A stretch of 64,000 nucleotides of DNA from Kribbella pratensis (lineage in GTDB: Bacteria; Actinomycetota; Actinomycetes; Propionibacteriales; Kribbellaceae): positions 2,935,134 to 2,999,133 of the forward strand of contig NZ_SODU01000001.1 in the NCBI RefSeq assembly GCF_004366075.1, written 5' to 3'. This document shows, one piece after another, positions 41,271 to 50,886 of this stretch. The notes beneath the pieces were generated by a model. It ran no database searches and was not told the DNA's origin. It was given only the letters and a program-made list of their open reading frames with translations. Position numbers and translations under genes: made by a program. Each line of letters opens with the position of its first letter. The stretch's first letter is position 1.

Positions 41271-41307
41271 GTCCTGTCTGGTGATCCATCACCAGACAGG
41301 ACCTAGT
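41266..41307. terminator. Perfect 19-bp inverted repeat containing both stop codons
   Basis: ACTAGGTCCTGTCTGGTGA (41266-41284) and its exact complement TCACCAGACAGGACCTAGT (41289-41307), loop TCCA. Each arm supplies the stop codon (TAG) of the gene facing it: the TetR gene and the cation efflux gene. A stable bidirectional terminator. Confidence 0.85.
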
Positions 41308-42262
41308 GCGAGGGGGCCTCGGGTACGGCGGGACGCTCGTCGGGGACGTGGTTCTCGACGTAGACGTCGGGCTCGAGGTAGATGTGTTGGCTCATCGGCT
41401 CGGCCTCGCGGATGGCGCGTTCGGCCGCGTCGATGATCCCGGCGACGACGGCCGCGTCGGTGGTCGGCTCGACGCCGAGCTTCGCGGCGACCAGGACCTC
41501 CTCGGGACCGAGGTGCAGGGTCTTGATGTGGATCAGCCGCTGCACACCCGGGGTGTTCTCGATCGCGGCGACGATCTTCTGCTGCGCCTCGCGGGTCGCG
41601 GACTCGCCCAGCAGCAGCGACTTCATCTCGATCGCCAGGAAGATCGCCACGGCGACCAGCAGCGCACCGATCGCCATCGAACCCAGGCCGTCGAACACAC
41701 CGTTGCCGGTGGCAAGCGTCAGCGCGACGCCGATCAGCGCCAGCACCAGACCGGTGAGCGCCGCGAAGTCCTCCAGCAGGATGACCGGCAGCTCGGGCGC
41801 CCGGGCGTTCCGGACGAACCGCACCCAGGGCACCTGCCCGCGCACCTTGTTCGCCTCGACGATCGCGGTCCGGAACGACAGGCTCTCCATCACGATCGCG
41901 ACCACCAGCACCGCGACCGGAACCCACTTCCAGTTGTCGATGCCGTGCGGGTCGTGCACCTTGTGGTAGCCCTCGTACAGCGCGAACAGACCACCCACGC
42001 TGAACAGCACGATCGACACGATGAACGAGTAGACGTACCGCTCCCGGCCGAACCCGAACTGGTGCAGCTCGTCGGCCGCCCGCTTGGCCCGCTGACCGCC
42101 GACCAGCAGCAGCACCTGGTTGCCCGCGTCGGCGAGCGAGTGGATCGCCTCGGCCAGCATCGACGCCGACTGGGTCAGCGCCCAGGCGGCGAACTTGGTG
42201 ACCGCGATCCCCGTGTTCGCCAGCAAAGCCGCGACAACGGCCTTGTTTCCGCCACCAGCCAT
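41303..42262 (-). CDS. Cation diffusion facilitator transporter (ZNT9-like CDF)
   Basis: 319-aa metal exporter with six membrane segments and a cytoplasmic C-terminal domain. The metal site on segment 2 is HSLAD (His41, Asp45); on segment 5 it is the variant LLEDFAAL (Glu164-Asp165), as seen in the ZNT9-like branch. Zinc or manganese efflux driven by protons is the likely role. It follows manA by 28 bases and may be the last gene of the manB operon. The same neighbour (cation efflux beside manA) is found in Streptomyces, from memory. Confidence 0.88.
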   Translation of the reverse strand: MAGGGNKAVVAALLANTGIAVTKFAAWALTQSASMLAEAIHSLADAGNQVLLLVGGQRAKRAADELHQFGFGRERYVYSFIVSIVLFSVGGLFALYEGYHKVHDPHGIDNWKWVPVAVLVVAIVMESLSFRTAIVEANKVRGQVPWVRFVRNARAPELPVILLEDFAALTGLVLALIGVALTLATGNGVFDGLGSMAIGALLVAVAIFLAIEMKSLLLGESATREAQQKIVAAIENTPGVQRLIHIKTLHLGPEEVLVAAKLGVEPTTDAAVVAGIIDAAERAIREAEPMSQHIYLEPDVYVENHVPDERPAVPEAPSH

Positions 42263-42290
42263 GGTTGTTCAGGTCCTCCGTCGAGTGAAA

Positions 42291-43457
42291 TCAGCGTGCG
42301 GACACGACGAACGCCGTGCCGGAACCACGCAGGGTACAGGGTCCTTCGGTTCCCGAGGCGAACGCCGACTGCCCTGCGGACAACTTCACAGCAGATTCTT
42401 TGCCGACAGCATCGACCGTCCCGTCGACGCAACAGACGATCCGCGGTCCGGCGCCGTCCAGCGTGCGCTCGCCGGACGCCAGATCGACACGGTGCACAGC
42501 AAAGTACTCACAACCTGTCTCGTACGTCGCGACGCCGTCGCCGACCGTGGTCGCGGTGAGCACCGGATCGACGAGCGGCGAGAAGTCCACCACCGAAGCC
42601 AGCTCGGGTACGTCGACGTGCTTGCTCGTCAGCCCACCGCGCAGCACGTTGTCCGAGTTCGCCATCACCTCGAAGCCGAGCCCCCGCAGGTACGCGTGCA
42701 CGTTCCCGGCCGGCAGGTACACCGCGTCGAACCGCTGCAGCCGCACCCGGTTCAGCAGCAGGGCCGCGAGTACGCCGGGATCGTCCGGGAAATCCGCGCA
42801 CAGCCGCGAGATCGTCTCGCGCTCCAACGCGAACGCGTCACCGGTGTAGGTGTCGATCGCGAACCCCAGCGCGGCGACCAGCGGACGGATCGCGTCCCGG
42901 TCCCGGCTCATGAAATCGGTGAACGCCTCGCGCAGCTTGCCGTTCCGCAGCAGGTCCGTCAGGTCGCCGAATCCGGCGGGTCCGAGGGCGTCCAGCAGCG
43001 CGACCGTGCTCTCCAGCGGCCGGAAACCGACCAGCGCGTCGAACGGCTCGAGCGCGATCAGGATCTCCGGCTTCGGCCAGGCGTCCTTGTAGTTCCGGTC
43101 CGCGGCGTCCCGGGGGATCCCGTCCGCCTCGTCGCGCGCGTAGCCGTCGATCGCCTGGTCCCGGGACGGATGCGCCTGGATCGACAACGGCTGCGCGGCC
43201 GCGAGCAGCTTCGCGAGGAACGGGAACCGGCCGTCGAACCGCTCGGCCGTCTCCGCGCCCAGCACCGCGGCCGGATCCGCGGACACCACGTCGTACAAGG
43301 TGTCGCCGTTCGGCAGCACCGACGGGGCGGACTCGTGTGCGCCCATCCACATCTCTGCTTGCGGCTCGCCGGTCGGCTGCACCCCGAGGAGCTCGGGGAG
43401 GGCGGTCGGCGAACCCCACGCGTAGTCGCGGATCGTGTTCTGGAGCGGGACTACCAC
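42291..43457 (-). CDS. manA: Mannose-6-phosphate isomerase, class I
   Basis: 388-aa zinc enzyme interconverting fructose-6-phosphate and mannose-6-phosphate. Zinc ligands of the family are visible: Gln94 and His96 (IQAHPSR), Glu131 (PKPEIL) and His254 (GNVHAY), with the catalytic loop SDNVLRGGLT. GTG 43457 overlaps the stop of the SIS gene by seven bases. With manB and manC (63 kb) it supplies GDP-mannose for mannolipids, glycans and protein mannosylation. Confidence 0.95.
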   Translation of the reverse strand: MVVPLQNTIRDYAWGSPTALPELLGVQPTGEPQAEMWMGAHESAPSVLPNGDTLYDVVSADPAAVLGAETAERFDGRFPFLAKLLAAAQPLSIQAHPSRDQAIDGYARDEADGIPRDAADRNYKDAWPKPEILIALEPFDALVGFRPLESTVALLDALGPAGFGDLTDLLRNGKLREAFTDFMSRDRDAIRPLVAALGFAIDTYTGDAFALERETISRLCADFPDDPGVLAALLLNRVRLQRFDAVYLPAGNVHAYLRGLGFEVMANSDNVLRGGLTSKHVDVPELASVVDFSPLVDPVLTATTVGDGVATYETGCEYFAVHRVDLASGERTLDGAGPRIVCCVDGTVDAVGKESAVKLSAGQSAFASGTEGPCTLRGSGTAFVVSAR

Positions 43458-44527
43458 GCCGGGTCCTCCGAGGGGTTGCGTGGCTCGACCGGGTCGTCCA
43501 CGGTCGCCATGCCGTACCGGCCGAGGCCGATCCCGAGGTACGCCGCGGCGTACCGGCCCTGCTGGGTCAGAGCGGCGTACCGGGCGACGTCCGTGCCATT
43601 GGCCTGCCTGATGGTGTGCACGCGGACGTCGTGTGCCTCGGCCTTGTACTCCAGCTTGCGACGGGTGTCGGCGATGCCGGCCTCGTCGACACCGTCGTCC
43701 AGGATGATCAGCGCTGGGCGTAGCTCTTCCGGCTTGTCGAACGGGTCGGCGAACAGGTCCCGCGGCGGCTGGTTGAGCACTGGCAGGAGATGGCCTGCGT
43801 CAGCAGCCAGCGCCGGCCGTCCGCTGGCCAGCCGCAGCGCCTCGACGACACGGCGGGCAGCACGCGCAGCCAGGACAGAGCCACCCCAGACCAGCGGCAG
43901 CGCGTCCGCCAGCACCAGAGCGAGCTCCTTCGCCGGGTTGGACGACACGTCGTTGTTGGGCGAGCATTCGATCGCAACGTCGTCCAGCAACGCCGCAACG
44001 GACTTGTGGTCGACCTCCGGGCCCAGCTCCATCTGGTGCAGCGCCTGCAGTACGGCGACTGCGGCAGCCAATTGGTCGTCCGACTGGGACGGCAGCCGGA
44101 TCGCATGCCGGAGACCGGCCGAGGCGATTGCCACGGGTGAGTCCTCCGGCGCAGCCACCATCAGCCCGCACCCACGCCGTACCGCTTCGCCCGCGGCGGA
44201 CACTGCCTCCGTGTCCTCGGCAGCACCACCGAGGACTATCACCAGGTCCAGCGGACCGGCCCACCCGGGTAGCCCCGGTCCTGGCCAGGCGAGGAACGGA
44301 ACCGGGCAGACCGGCTCCAGTACCGCCCGGACCAGCCGGGCGTCCCGACCGGCGGCGACCACGGCCCGCGGCCGGAAGCCGTCGGACTCCAGCTTGGTCA
44401 GCACGTCCTCGGACGCTTCGAGCTCGGCCCGGATCCGCGCACCGGCCATCGCCAGCCGGCGCAGCAGGTGGTCCGCCGCCTGGAGTGCGGCCGGGTCGTC
44501 CAGCCGGGTGTCGTCGAAGACGCTCAT
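43451..44527 (-). CDS. SIS-domain phosphoglucose/phosphomannose isomerase-like protein
   Basis: 358-aa protein of the bifunctional phosphoglucose/phosphomannose isomerase (PGI/PMI) family, ortholog position of mycobacterial Rv3256c. Two SIS-like halves; the conserved active-site run CSPNNDVSSNPAKELA (about 190-205) is present, but the N-terminal half lacks an obvious sugar-phosphate Ser/Thr loop, so activity is uncertain. ATG 44527 is clear. Adjacent to manA and Trm112, a fixed actinobacterial order. It may be a degenerate or regulatory isomerase. Confidence 0.82.
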   Translation of the reverse strand: MSVFDDTRLDDPAALQAADHLLRRLAMAGARIRAELEASEDVLTKLESDGFRPRAVVAAGRDARLVRAVLEPVCPVPFLAWPGPGLPGWAGPLDLVIVLGGAAEDTEAVSAAGEAVRRGCGLMVAAPEDSPVAIASAGLRHAIRLPSQSDDQLAAAVAVLQALHQMELGPEVDHKSVAALLDDVAIECSPNNDVSSNPAKELALVLADALPLVWGGSVLAARAARRVVEALRLASGRPALAADAGHLLPVLNQPPRDLFADPFDKPEELRPALIILDDGVDEAGIADTRRKLEYKAEAHDVRVHTIRQANGTDVARYAALTQQGRYAAAYLGIGLGRYGMATVDDPVEPRNPSEDPAW

Positions 44528-44537
44528 CAGCTCGGTG

Positions 44538-44741
44538 TCAGCTCTCTGTCGCGGTGGTTTCCCTGGTGTCCCGGGCCTCGTCGATCAGCAGCACCGGGAT
44601 GTCGTCACGCACCGGGTACGCCAGCCCGCAGGCGGCGTTGGTGCAGATCAGCTCGTTCGCCTCGTCGTCCACGCGGAACTCCGAGCGGCACTTCGGGCAG
44701 ACCAGGATGCTCAGCAGGTCCGGGTCCAGATTGACTGCCAT
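44538..44741 (-). CDS. Trm112-family small zinc protein
   Basis: 67-aa protein with four cysteines (CPKC and C-x4-C in the segment LICTNAACG) forming a zinc ribbon, ending PVRDDIPVLLIDEA, as in all Trm112/YcaR proteins. In other organisms Trm112 activates methyltransferases; the bacterial form has no known partner. It is in the manB operon, starting one base after the manB stop overlap. Confidence 0.93.
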   Translation of the reverse strand: MAVNLDPDLLSILVCPKCRSEFRVDDEANELICTNAACGLAYPVRDDIPVLLIDEARDTRETTATES

Positions 44742-46127
44742 TCAGTTCTCCTCCACCGATGCGCCGGTGATCAGGGCCAGTACTTCGTCGCGGACGCGTT
44801 CCATCTCCGGCCGGTCCGCTGCCTCGACGTTCAGCCGCAGCAACGGCTCCGTGTTCGACGCACGGACGTTGAACCACCACTGTCCCGCCGACACGGTCAA
44901 CCCGTCCAGATGGTCGACGGTCACGCCGTCGACGCCAGAATATGTGTCTTCGATCGCCGCGACGGTCGCCGCCGCGTCCTCGACCTTGTTGTTGATCTCA
45001 CCGGACGCGACGTACCGCTCGTACTCGGCGAACAGCTCGCTGGCCGGCTTGTCCTGCTCACCCAGTGCGGCGAGGACGTGCAGTGCGGCCAGCATGCCGG
45101 TGTCGGCGCGCCAGAAGTCGCGGAAGTAGTAGTGCGCCGAGTGCTCGCCGCCGAACACCGCGTCGGTCTCGGCCATCTTCTGCTTGATGTTGGAGTGCCC
45201 GACCCGCGTTCGCACCGCCGTACCGCCGTGCTCGGCGATCAGCTCCGGCACAGCCTTGGAGGTGATCAGGTTGTGCAGAATGGTCGAGCCGGGGTGCTTC
45301 GCGAGCTCCCGTACGGCGACCGCACCGGTGACCGCGCTCGGCGAGATCGGGTCGCCCTTCTCGTCCACCACGAAGCAGCGGTCCGCGTCGCCGTCGAAGG
45401 CGAGGCCGAGGTCGGCGCCGGTCTCGCGGACCTTGGCCTGCAGGTCGACCAGGTTCTTCGGGTCGAGCGGGTTGGCCTCGTGGTTCGGGAAGCTGCCGTC
45501 GAGCTCGAAGTACAGCGGGACGATCGTCACCGGCCCCTCGGCGAACACCGCCGGGACGGTGTGGCCGCCCATACCGTTGCCGGCGTCGACGACCACTGTG
45601 AGCGGGCGGATGCCGCTGAGGTCCACCAGATTGTGCAGGTGGTCGGCGTACGCCGTCAGCAGGTCCTTGTGCGTGATGTGACCGCTGGTGGACCCGGCCG
45701 ACGGCCCCTCGGTCAGGGCCTTCGCGACCAGGTCGGCGATGTCGCGCAGCCCCGAGTCGGAGCCCACCGGAGCAGCGCCCGCGCGGCACATCTTGATGCC
45801 GTTGTACTGCGCCGGGTTGTGGCTGGCCGTGAACATCGCGCCGGGCAGGTCGAGCCGCCCGGACGCGAAGTACAGCTGGTCGGTGGAGGCCAGGCCGATG
45901 TCGATCACGTCCGCGCCGGTGCTGGCCACGCCCTCGGCGAACGCGGCTGCCAGCGCCGGGCTGGACGGCCGCATGTCGTACCCGACGACGACCGCGCCGG
46001 GCCCGCCGAGCACGTCCAGGACCTCGACGAACGCAGCCCCCGTCGCCCGGGCCACCGACTCGTCCAACTGGTCCGGCACAACCCCCCGGACGTCATAAGC
46101 CTTGAAGATCCCCGCAACATCAACCAT
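44742..46127 (-). CDS. manB: Phosphomannomutase/phosphoglucomutase
   Basis: 461-aa enzyme moving the phosphate of mannose- or glucose-6-phosphate to C1. The phosphoserine loop TASHNP (Ser102), metal loop DGDADR (Asp245, 247, 249), sugar loop GEHSAH and phosphate-binding RASNTEP are all intact. Start ATG 46127. First gene of the operon manB, Trm112, SIS, manA, CDF. Product feeds ManC. Confidence 0.96.
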   Translation of the reverse strand: MVDVAGIFKAYDVRGVVPDQLDESVARATGAAFVEVLDVLGGPGAVVVGYDMRPSSPALAAAFAEGVASTGADVIDIGLASTDQLYFASGRLDLPGAMFTASHNPAQYNGIKMCRAGAAPVGSDSGLRDIADLVAKALTEGPSAGSTSGHITHKDLLTAYADHLHNLVDLSGIRPLTVVVDAGNGMGGHTVPAVFAEGPVTIVPLYFELDGSFPNHEANPLDPKNLVDLQAKVRETGADLGLAFDGDADRCFVVDEKGDPISPSAVTGAVAVRELAKHPGSTILHNLITSKAVPELIAEHGGTAVRTRVGHSNIKQKMAETDAVFGGEHSAHYYFRDFWRADTGMLAALHVLAALGEQDKPASELFAEYERYVASGEINNKVEDAAATVAAIEDTYSGVDGVTVDHLDGLTVSAGQWWFNVRASNTEPLLRLNVEAADRPEMERVRDEVLALITGASVEEN

Positions 46128-46297
46128 GCACGGACCCTATCCGGCCCATCGGAAAAGCCGAATCTCAGCCTCGATCCTGCGGCTCCAGGCAACAACTGGG
46201 CATCGTTGTCAGCAGGCGTCCTGACGTTGCCCCTCTGGTTTCGTATGTTCGGTCCTTGGTCACCGAGCGGCGTGGCCTGGCGGCTGGGGGGTGGCCA

Positions 46298-49200
46298 ATG
46301 ACGTTCTTGCGGCAGGCTCTGCGCTACCGCAGGTCCCAAGGCCTGGTCCTCGGCGGGATCAGCCTGTTGATCGGCACGTGCGCGGCGTTCGCGCCCTGGT
46401 TCGCCCGGGCGGTCGAACAGACCGTCACGACCGAGGCCTTGACGCACCAGTGGAACTCCGCGGCCTGGCAGCTCAAGACGACGCCGTCGACCGCTGTCGG
46501 CGGACCGGCCGAGTCGGCCCCGCCGGAGGACCTCGCCCAGTTCGTCCCGGCCGACCTGAAGGAGCTGTTCACCCCACCGGTCTACGGACGGACCGCCGTA
46601 GTGATCTGGGGTCGCGGCAACGAGAGACCGACCGTCCAAGGCCGGGTGGTGTGGCGGGACGGCTACTGCGCCCGACTCGAACTGACCGCCGGCCGGTGCC
46701 CCCGCGGCCCCGGTGAGGTCGCCGCATCGACAGCGGACGCGAAGAACTTCGGCCTGGCGGTCGGGACGACGCTCAGGGCCCAGACCGCCAGCGACCCCGA
46801 GCGCAGCCCGCTCCGCGTGGTCGGGATCTACCAGGCGGACGCCGAAGCCACCTACTGGTTCGGCCGCAGACCGATCGGGAACTCGCGGCCGGCCAGCGAC
46901 TCCCAGCCCCCGTTGGGCGACTTCCTGCTCGCCGAACGTGGCACCCTCTCCGCGGGCAACTGGGACGCCTACTCGACGCTGGACACCCGCCCGCAGCCGG
47001 GAAGCGTGCGAGTCGACGACCTGGACCGGATCCGGCAGGTGACCGATCAACTCGAAGCCCAGATCGCCGAACGCGGCGTCGACGCACAGAACAGCTCAGG
47101 ACTGATCGGGGTCGTCGACGGCATCCAGGCGGAGCGACGGCAGGCCAGGACGATCATCCCCCTGGTGATGGTGCAGGTGGCCCTGTTCGGAGTGGTCGTG
47201 CTGGCGCTGGCGCTGGCCACGGTGGTCGACCAGCGCCGACCGGAACTGGCGGTCTCGCGACTGCGCGGGTCGGGCACCGGCGCGACCGGCCGGACGCTGG
47301 CCGTCGAGCTGAGCGTCCCCGTGCTGCTCGGTACATTGCTCGGCTTGGCGGCCGGTTTCGCGATGCTCCTCGCCGTACGAGCGGCCTGGCTGGACGGACT
47401 GGCACCGCTGGAGGTGCCGTGGACGGTTCCGGCAGCGGTCGCTCTGGCGGCTCTGGTCGGGCTGGCGGTTGTGGCGCTGTCGGTTCGCACCGTCGTCCGG
47501 CGGCCGATCTCCAGCCTGCTCCGGCGGATTCCGCTCCGCGGACGCCACCGCACGATCGGCCTGATCGATCTCACCGTCATCGTCGTCGCGTCGGCCGGGC
47601 TGGTGACCGGACTGACCAGTGGTGGACGAGGCCCGCTCCCCATCCTGACCCCCACCTTGCTCGCTCTGGCAGCGGGACTCGCCCTCGCACACCTCCTCCT
47701 GCCGGTCGCGGGGCTGGTCAGCCGGCAGGCGCTGCGCAGCGGGCGGCTCGGTCTCGCGCTCGGCGCTCTGCAGGTAGCCCGGCGCCCGGCCGTGACGCGA
47801 CTCGTCGCCGTGGTCGCCGTCGCGACCGGCCTGGCCTCGTTCGCCGGTCAGGCGGCGTCGGTCGGCGATCGCAACCGGGACACCAGGGCCGGCTACGAGA
47901 CCGGCGCCGAGGCGGTCCTCGCGATCGGCTCCACCAACCTCGGCGTCTTCACCGCGGCAGCCGACAAGGTCGATCCGGACCGGCGGTGGCTGACCCCCGT
48001 CGTACTCACCAGTCCGCCGTCCGCGGAGAGCCTGCGCGCCGTGCTGATCGAGTCGGACAGCTACCACCGGATCGCCTTCCACGGCGATCGGCTCACCGAT
48101 GCCGAGGGGTTCCGCAAGCTCCGGACACCCACCGAGCCGAAGCCGATCGAGCTGACCGGTCAGCGTCTGACGGTGACCGCCGAGGTCGGCGCGATCACGC
48201 CGTACGCGCTACCCGCCGGCGAAAACGTGATTCCTGTCCCCGAGGAGCCGGCCAAGTCGGTGATCCTGCAGGCGACGGTGGTCAACCAGCGCAGCGGCGG
48301 GCGCTATCTGGTGCGCTTCCCGCCGATCCCGCTGGGTCGCCGCGGTCCGGTCACGCTGAGTACGGCGCTCGGCTGCCTGCCGTCCTGTCAGCTGCTCCGG
48401 CTCGGGGTGTCCCGCGAAGTGGGCGACACTGCCGGTGTCAAAGGCGAGATCGCGATCAGCCGCCTGGCGACCGACACCCAGCAGTCGGTCCCACTGGGCC
48501 GGATGCAGGACTGGACGAACAGCTCGCAGGCAGGAGCCGACCAGGGCAGCATCGCGGCCAGGAACGCGCCTGACGGGCTGGCGCTCGACGTGACCAGCCT
48601 CGGCGGCGAGCTGAACCTCCAGTACGCCGCGGTCCCCACGCCGGTGCCGGCGCTGGTGAGCCCGGACGCCGTCGGCGAGGCTCTGACGGTGCCCGGCCTC
48701 GACGGGATCTCGATCCCGATCGCCAAGCTCGGCAACCCTCAGATCCCGGTGCCACGCCACACCGACCGGGTCGCGGTCCTCGACCTGGAGACCGCCCGCC
48801 GGGTCGGCGGGGGCGTCGACCGCGCTTCGACGGAGTTCGAGCTCTGGCTCAACGCCGACGGGCTCGCGAACGTCGGCAAGATCATGGACGGCCTGACCGC
48901 GGCCGGGGTCACCCCCACACTCGTCGACCGGCGGTCGGACCGGATCGACGGATACGGGCGCTCCGCCAGCGCACTCGCGCTCCAGCTCACTCCGATCGTC
49001 GGAATCGCCAGCTGGGCCCTTGCGGTCATCGTGCTGCTGCTGATGGGCGTCAGCTCCTGGCGCTCCCGGGCCCAGGACTACGCGAGCCTGCGGATCAACG
49101 GCGTACCGGCGAGCACGACCGGAGGGGCCGCGCGCTGGGAACAGACCGGACCGGTCGCGCTGGCAGCGCTGCTCGGGTCGGCCTGCGGCATCATCGGCGC

Positions 49201-49402
49201 CCACATCGCGCTCCCGATGTTCCCGCTCTTCGCGGAGACCGCCGAACCGTCGCCGATTCCGCTCGACCTGGCGATCAACTGGTCCGGAGCGGTGATCCTC
49301 TGGGTGGCCGGCACCGTCGTGCTGACGGCGACAACGCTCGTGCTGGGCACCAGCGTGAACCGGCGGGCGGGCTACGGCCGGATCCGGGAGGACCTGTCAT
49401 GA
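46298..49402 (+). CDS. Very large FtsX-type ABC transporter permease
   Basis: 1034-aa permease. ATG 46298 is chosen with GGGGGGTGG upstream; the protein begins MTFLRQALRYRRSQG and then the first membrane segment (about 16-36). A large extracellular part (about 40-290) is followed by several segments (about 290-480), a second large extracellular part (about 520-880) and a final set of segments. That is two FtsX units in one chain, as in MacB/LolCE-like mechanotransmission or actinobacterial antibiotic exporters. Two ATPase genes follow with ATGA overlaps. Function unknown; export or extraction of a lipid or peptide is likely. Confidence 0.85.
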   Translation: MTFLRQALRYRRSQGLVLGGISLLIGTCAAFAPWFARAVEQTVTTEALTHQWNSAAWQLKTTPSTAVGGPAESAPPEDLAQFVPADLKELFTPPVYGRTAVVIWGRGNERPTVQGRVVWRDGYCARLELTAGRCPRGPGEVAASTADAKNFGLAVGTTLRAQTASDPERSPLRVVGIYQADAEATYWFGRRPIGNSRPASDSQPPLGDFLLAERGTLSAGNWDAYSTLDTRPQPGSVRVDDLDRIRQVTDQLEAQIAERGVDAQNSSGLIGVVDGIQAERRQARTIIPLVMVQVALFGVVVLALALATVVDQRRPELAVSRLRGSGTGATGRTLAVELSVPVLLGTLLGLAAGFAMLLAVRAAWLDGLAPLEVPWTVPAAVALAALVGLAVVALSVRTVVRRPISSLLRRIPLRGRHRTIGLIDLTVIVVASAGLVTGLTSGGRGPLPILTPTLLALAAGLALAHLLLPVAGLVSRQALRSGRLGLALGALQVARRPAVTRLVAVVAVATGLASFAGQAASVGDRNRDTRAGYETGAEAVLAIGSTNLGVFTAAADKVDPDRRWLTPVVLTSPPSAESLRAVLIESDSYHRIAFHGDRLTDAEGFRKLRTPTEPKPIELTGQRLTVTAEVGAITPYALPAGENVIPVPEEPAKSVILQATVVNQRSGGRYLVRFPPIPLGRRGPVTLSTALGCLPSCQLLRLGVSREVGDTAGVKGEIAISRLATDTQQSVPLGRMQDWTNSSQAGADQGSIAARNAPDGLALDVTSLGGELNLQYAAVPTPVPALVSPDAVGEALTVPGLDGISIPIAKLGNPQIPVPRHTDRVAVLDLETARRVGGGVDRASTEFELWLNADGLANVGKIMDGLTAAGVTPTLVDRRSDRIDGYGRSASALALQLTPIVGIASWALAVIVLLLMGVSSWRSRAQDYASLRINGVPASTTGGAARWEQTGPVALAALLGSACGIIGAHIALPMFPLFAETAEPSPIPLDLAINWSGAVILWVAGTVVLTATTLVLGTSVNRRAGYGRIREDLS

Positions 49403-50238
49403 GCGGACTGGCGATCAGTACCAGCGGCCTGGTCCACATCTACCGGAGCCAAGGCCACGACGTCGCTGCCCTGTCGGGTATCGGGATCACTGTGCGACCC
49501 GGTGAGTTCGTCGGTCTGCTCGGCCCGTCCGGCGCCGGCAAGTCCACGCTGCTTCAGCTGTGCGGTGGTCTGCTGACGCCGAGCGCCGGGCGGCTGCAGA
49601 TCGGCGAACACAACCTGACCACGATGACCGAGCCCGAGCTCGACCGGATGCGCGCCCGTGACGTCGGCATCGTGTTGCAGGGAGCCGGGCGCAACCTCAT
49701 CCCCTACCTGTCCCCCGTGGACAACGTCCGTTACGCACAGCGCGCCGCGTCGCGCGATCGGTCCTTGCCGGCGCCGGAGGACGTACTCGACCTGGTCGGT
49801 CTGACCGACCACGCCCGAACTCCGCTGCCCTCGCTGACGCCTGGCCAGATCCAGCTCTGTGCGGTGGCAGTGGGGATCGCCACGTTCCCCGGCCTGCTGC
49901 TGGCCGACGAACCCACGAGCCAACTGGACCACCGGGCCCGGGACGAGGTCCTGGCCGCGATCTCGACCATCAACACGAGCACCGGCATGACGGTGCTGCT
50001 GGTCACCCACGACCCTGATGTCGCCGCAGTGCTCCCCCGCACCGTGACCATCCGCGACGGGCGGATCGCGTCCGAGGGGCGCAGCGGCGAGGAGTTCGCG
50101 GTCGTCGCCACCGACGGATCGCTGCCGCTGCCGCCGCACGTCGCCGAGTTGCTGCCTCCCGGAACCCTGCTCCGCGTCACCACCACCGAGGCCGGCGACG
50201 TTCGCCTGAGCCCTGTACAGCAAGAAGGTCAGTCGTGA
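49399..50238 (+). CDS. ABC ATPase of the FtsX-type system, degenerate signature
   Basis: 279-aa ATPase of the LolD/MacB class. Walker A GPSGAGKS (42-49), Walker B LLLADEP (166-172) and the switch His204 (THD) are intact, but the signature is SLTPGQ (145-150) instead of LSGGQ. The C-terminal extra 45 residues lack a known domain. Gene overlaps permease and second ATPase by 4 bases each, so the pair probably forms a heterodimer with one normal and one weakened ATP site. Confidence 0.9.
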   Translation: MSGLAISTSGLVHIYRSQGHDVAALSGIGITVRPGEFVGLLGPSGAGKSTLLQLCGGLLTPSAGRLQIGEHNLTTMTEPELDRMRARDVGIVLQGAGRNLIPYLSPVDNVRYAQRAASRDRSLPAPEDVLDLVGLTDHARTPLPSLTPGQIQLCAVAVGIATFPGLLLADEPTSQLDHRARDEVLAAISTINTSTGMTVLLVTHDPDVAAVLPRTVTIRDGRIASEGRSGEEFAVVATDGSLPLPPHVAELLPPGTLLRVTTTEAGDVRLSPVQQEGQS

Positions 50239-50882
50239 TCACGGTCACCAACCTCACCGTCGCCTACGACGACCTGATCGCGGTGGCGGACGTTTCCCTG
50301 CGGGTGCCGCCCGGCTTCGTTCTCGCGGTCAGCGGGCCGTCCGGGGCCGGCAAGAGCTCGCTGCTGTGGGCCGTCGCCGGAGCGGTCCGGCCGAGCTCCG
50401 GCCAGGTCGAGGTGGACGATCTCACGATCAGCGACCGGCCGGCGGCCGCGGCTCACGGCGTCGTACTGATCCCGCAGGGCAACGGCCTGGCCCGGGTACT
50501 GACTGCCCGGGAGAATCTCTGTCTGCCGCTGCTCGCCCAGCGCACCGACCCGGAAGCGGTCGACCGCCAGGTCGAGCAGGCACTGGCCGACGTCGGGCTC
50601 CAGGACAGTGGCGACCACCTGGTCGAGGAACTGTCCGGCGGCGAGCAGCAACGCGTCGCCGTCGCCCGTGGACTCGCCCAGCAGGGCCGCGTCATCCTCG
50701 CCGACGAGTCCACCAGCGAACTCGACGGCACGAACCGTGAACGAGTCCTCGACCTCCTCCGCCGCGAAGCCGGCCGCGGCGCCGCGGTGATCGTGGCTAC
50801 CCACGACCTCAACGTCGCAGCCGGCGCCGACGGCCACGCCATCATGGACGAAGGCCACCTGACCTGGCAGCGGAAGCTCTGA
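50235..50882 (+). CDS. ABC ATPase of the FtsX-type system, canonical signature
   Basis: 215-aa ATPase with Walker A GPSGAGKS (34-41), signature LSGGEQQR (133-140), Walker B ILADES (154-159; usual DEP is DES) with catalytic Glu158 and His190. It is shorter than its partner. Last gene of the exporter unit, 4 bases before the convergent ThuA gene. No terminator is apparent in that gap. Confidence 0.92.
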   Translation: MITVTNLTVAYDDLIAVADVSLRVPPGFVLAVSGPSGAGKSSLLWAVAGAVRPSSGQVEVDDLTISDRPAAAAHGVVLIPQGNGLARVLTARENLCLPLLAQRTDPEAVDRQVEQALADVGLQDSGDHLVEELSGGEQQRVAVARGLAQQGRVILADESTSELDGTNRERVLDLLRREAGRGAAVIVATHDLNVAAGADGHAIMDEGHLTWQRKL

Positions 50883-50886
50883 CAGG

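Noticed and set aside
42120-46301. Plus-strand open frame of over 4 kb opposite manA, SIS, Trm112 and manB
   Set aside because: All four minus-strand genes have intact catalytic motifs; the opposite frame is low-complexity Arg/Val/Gln sequence.
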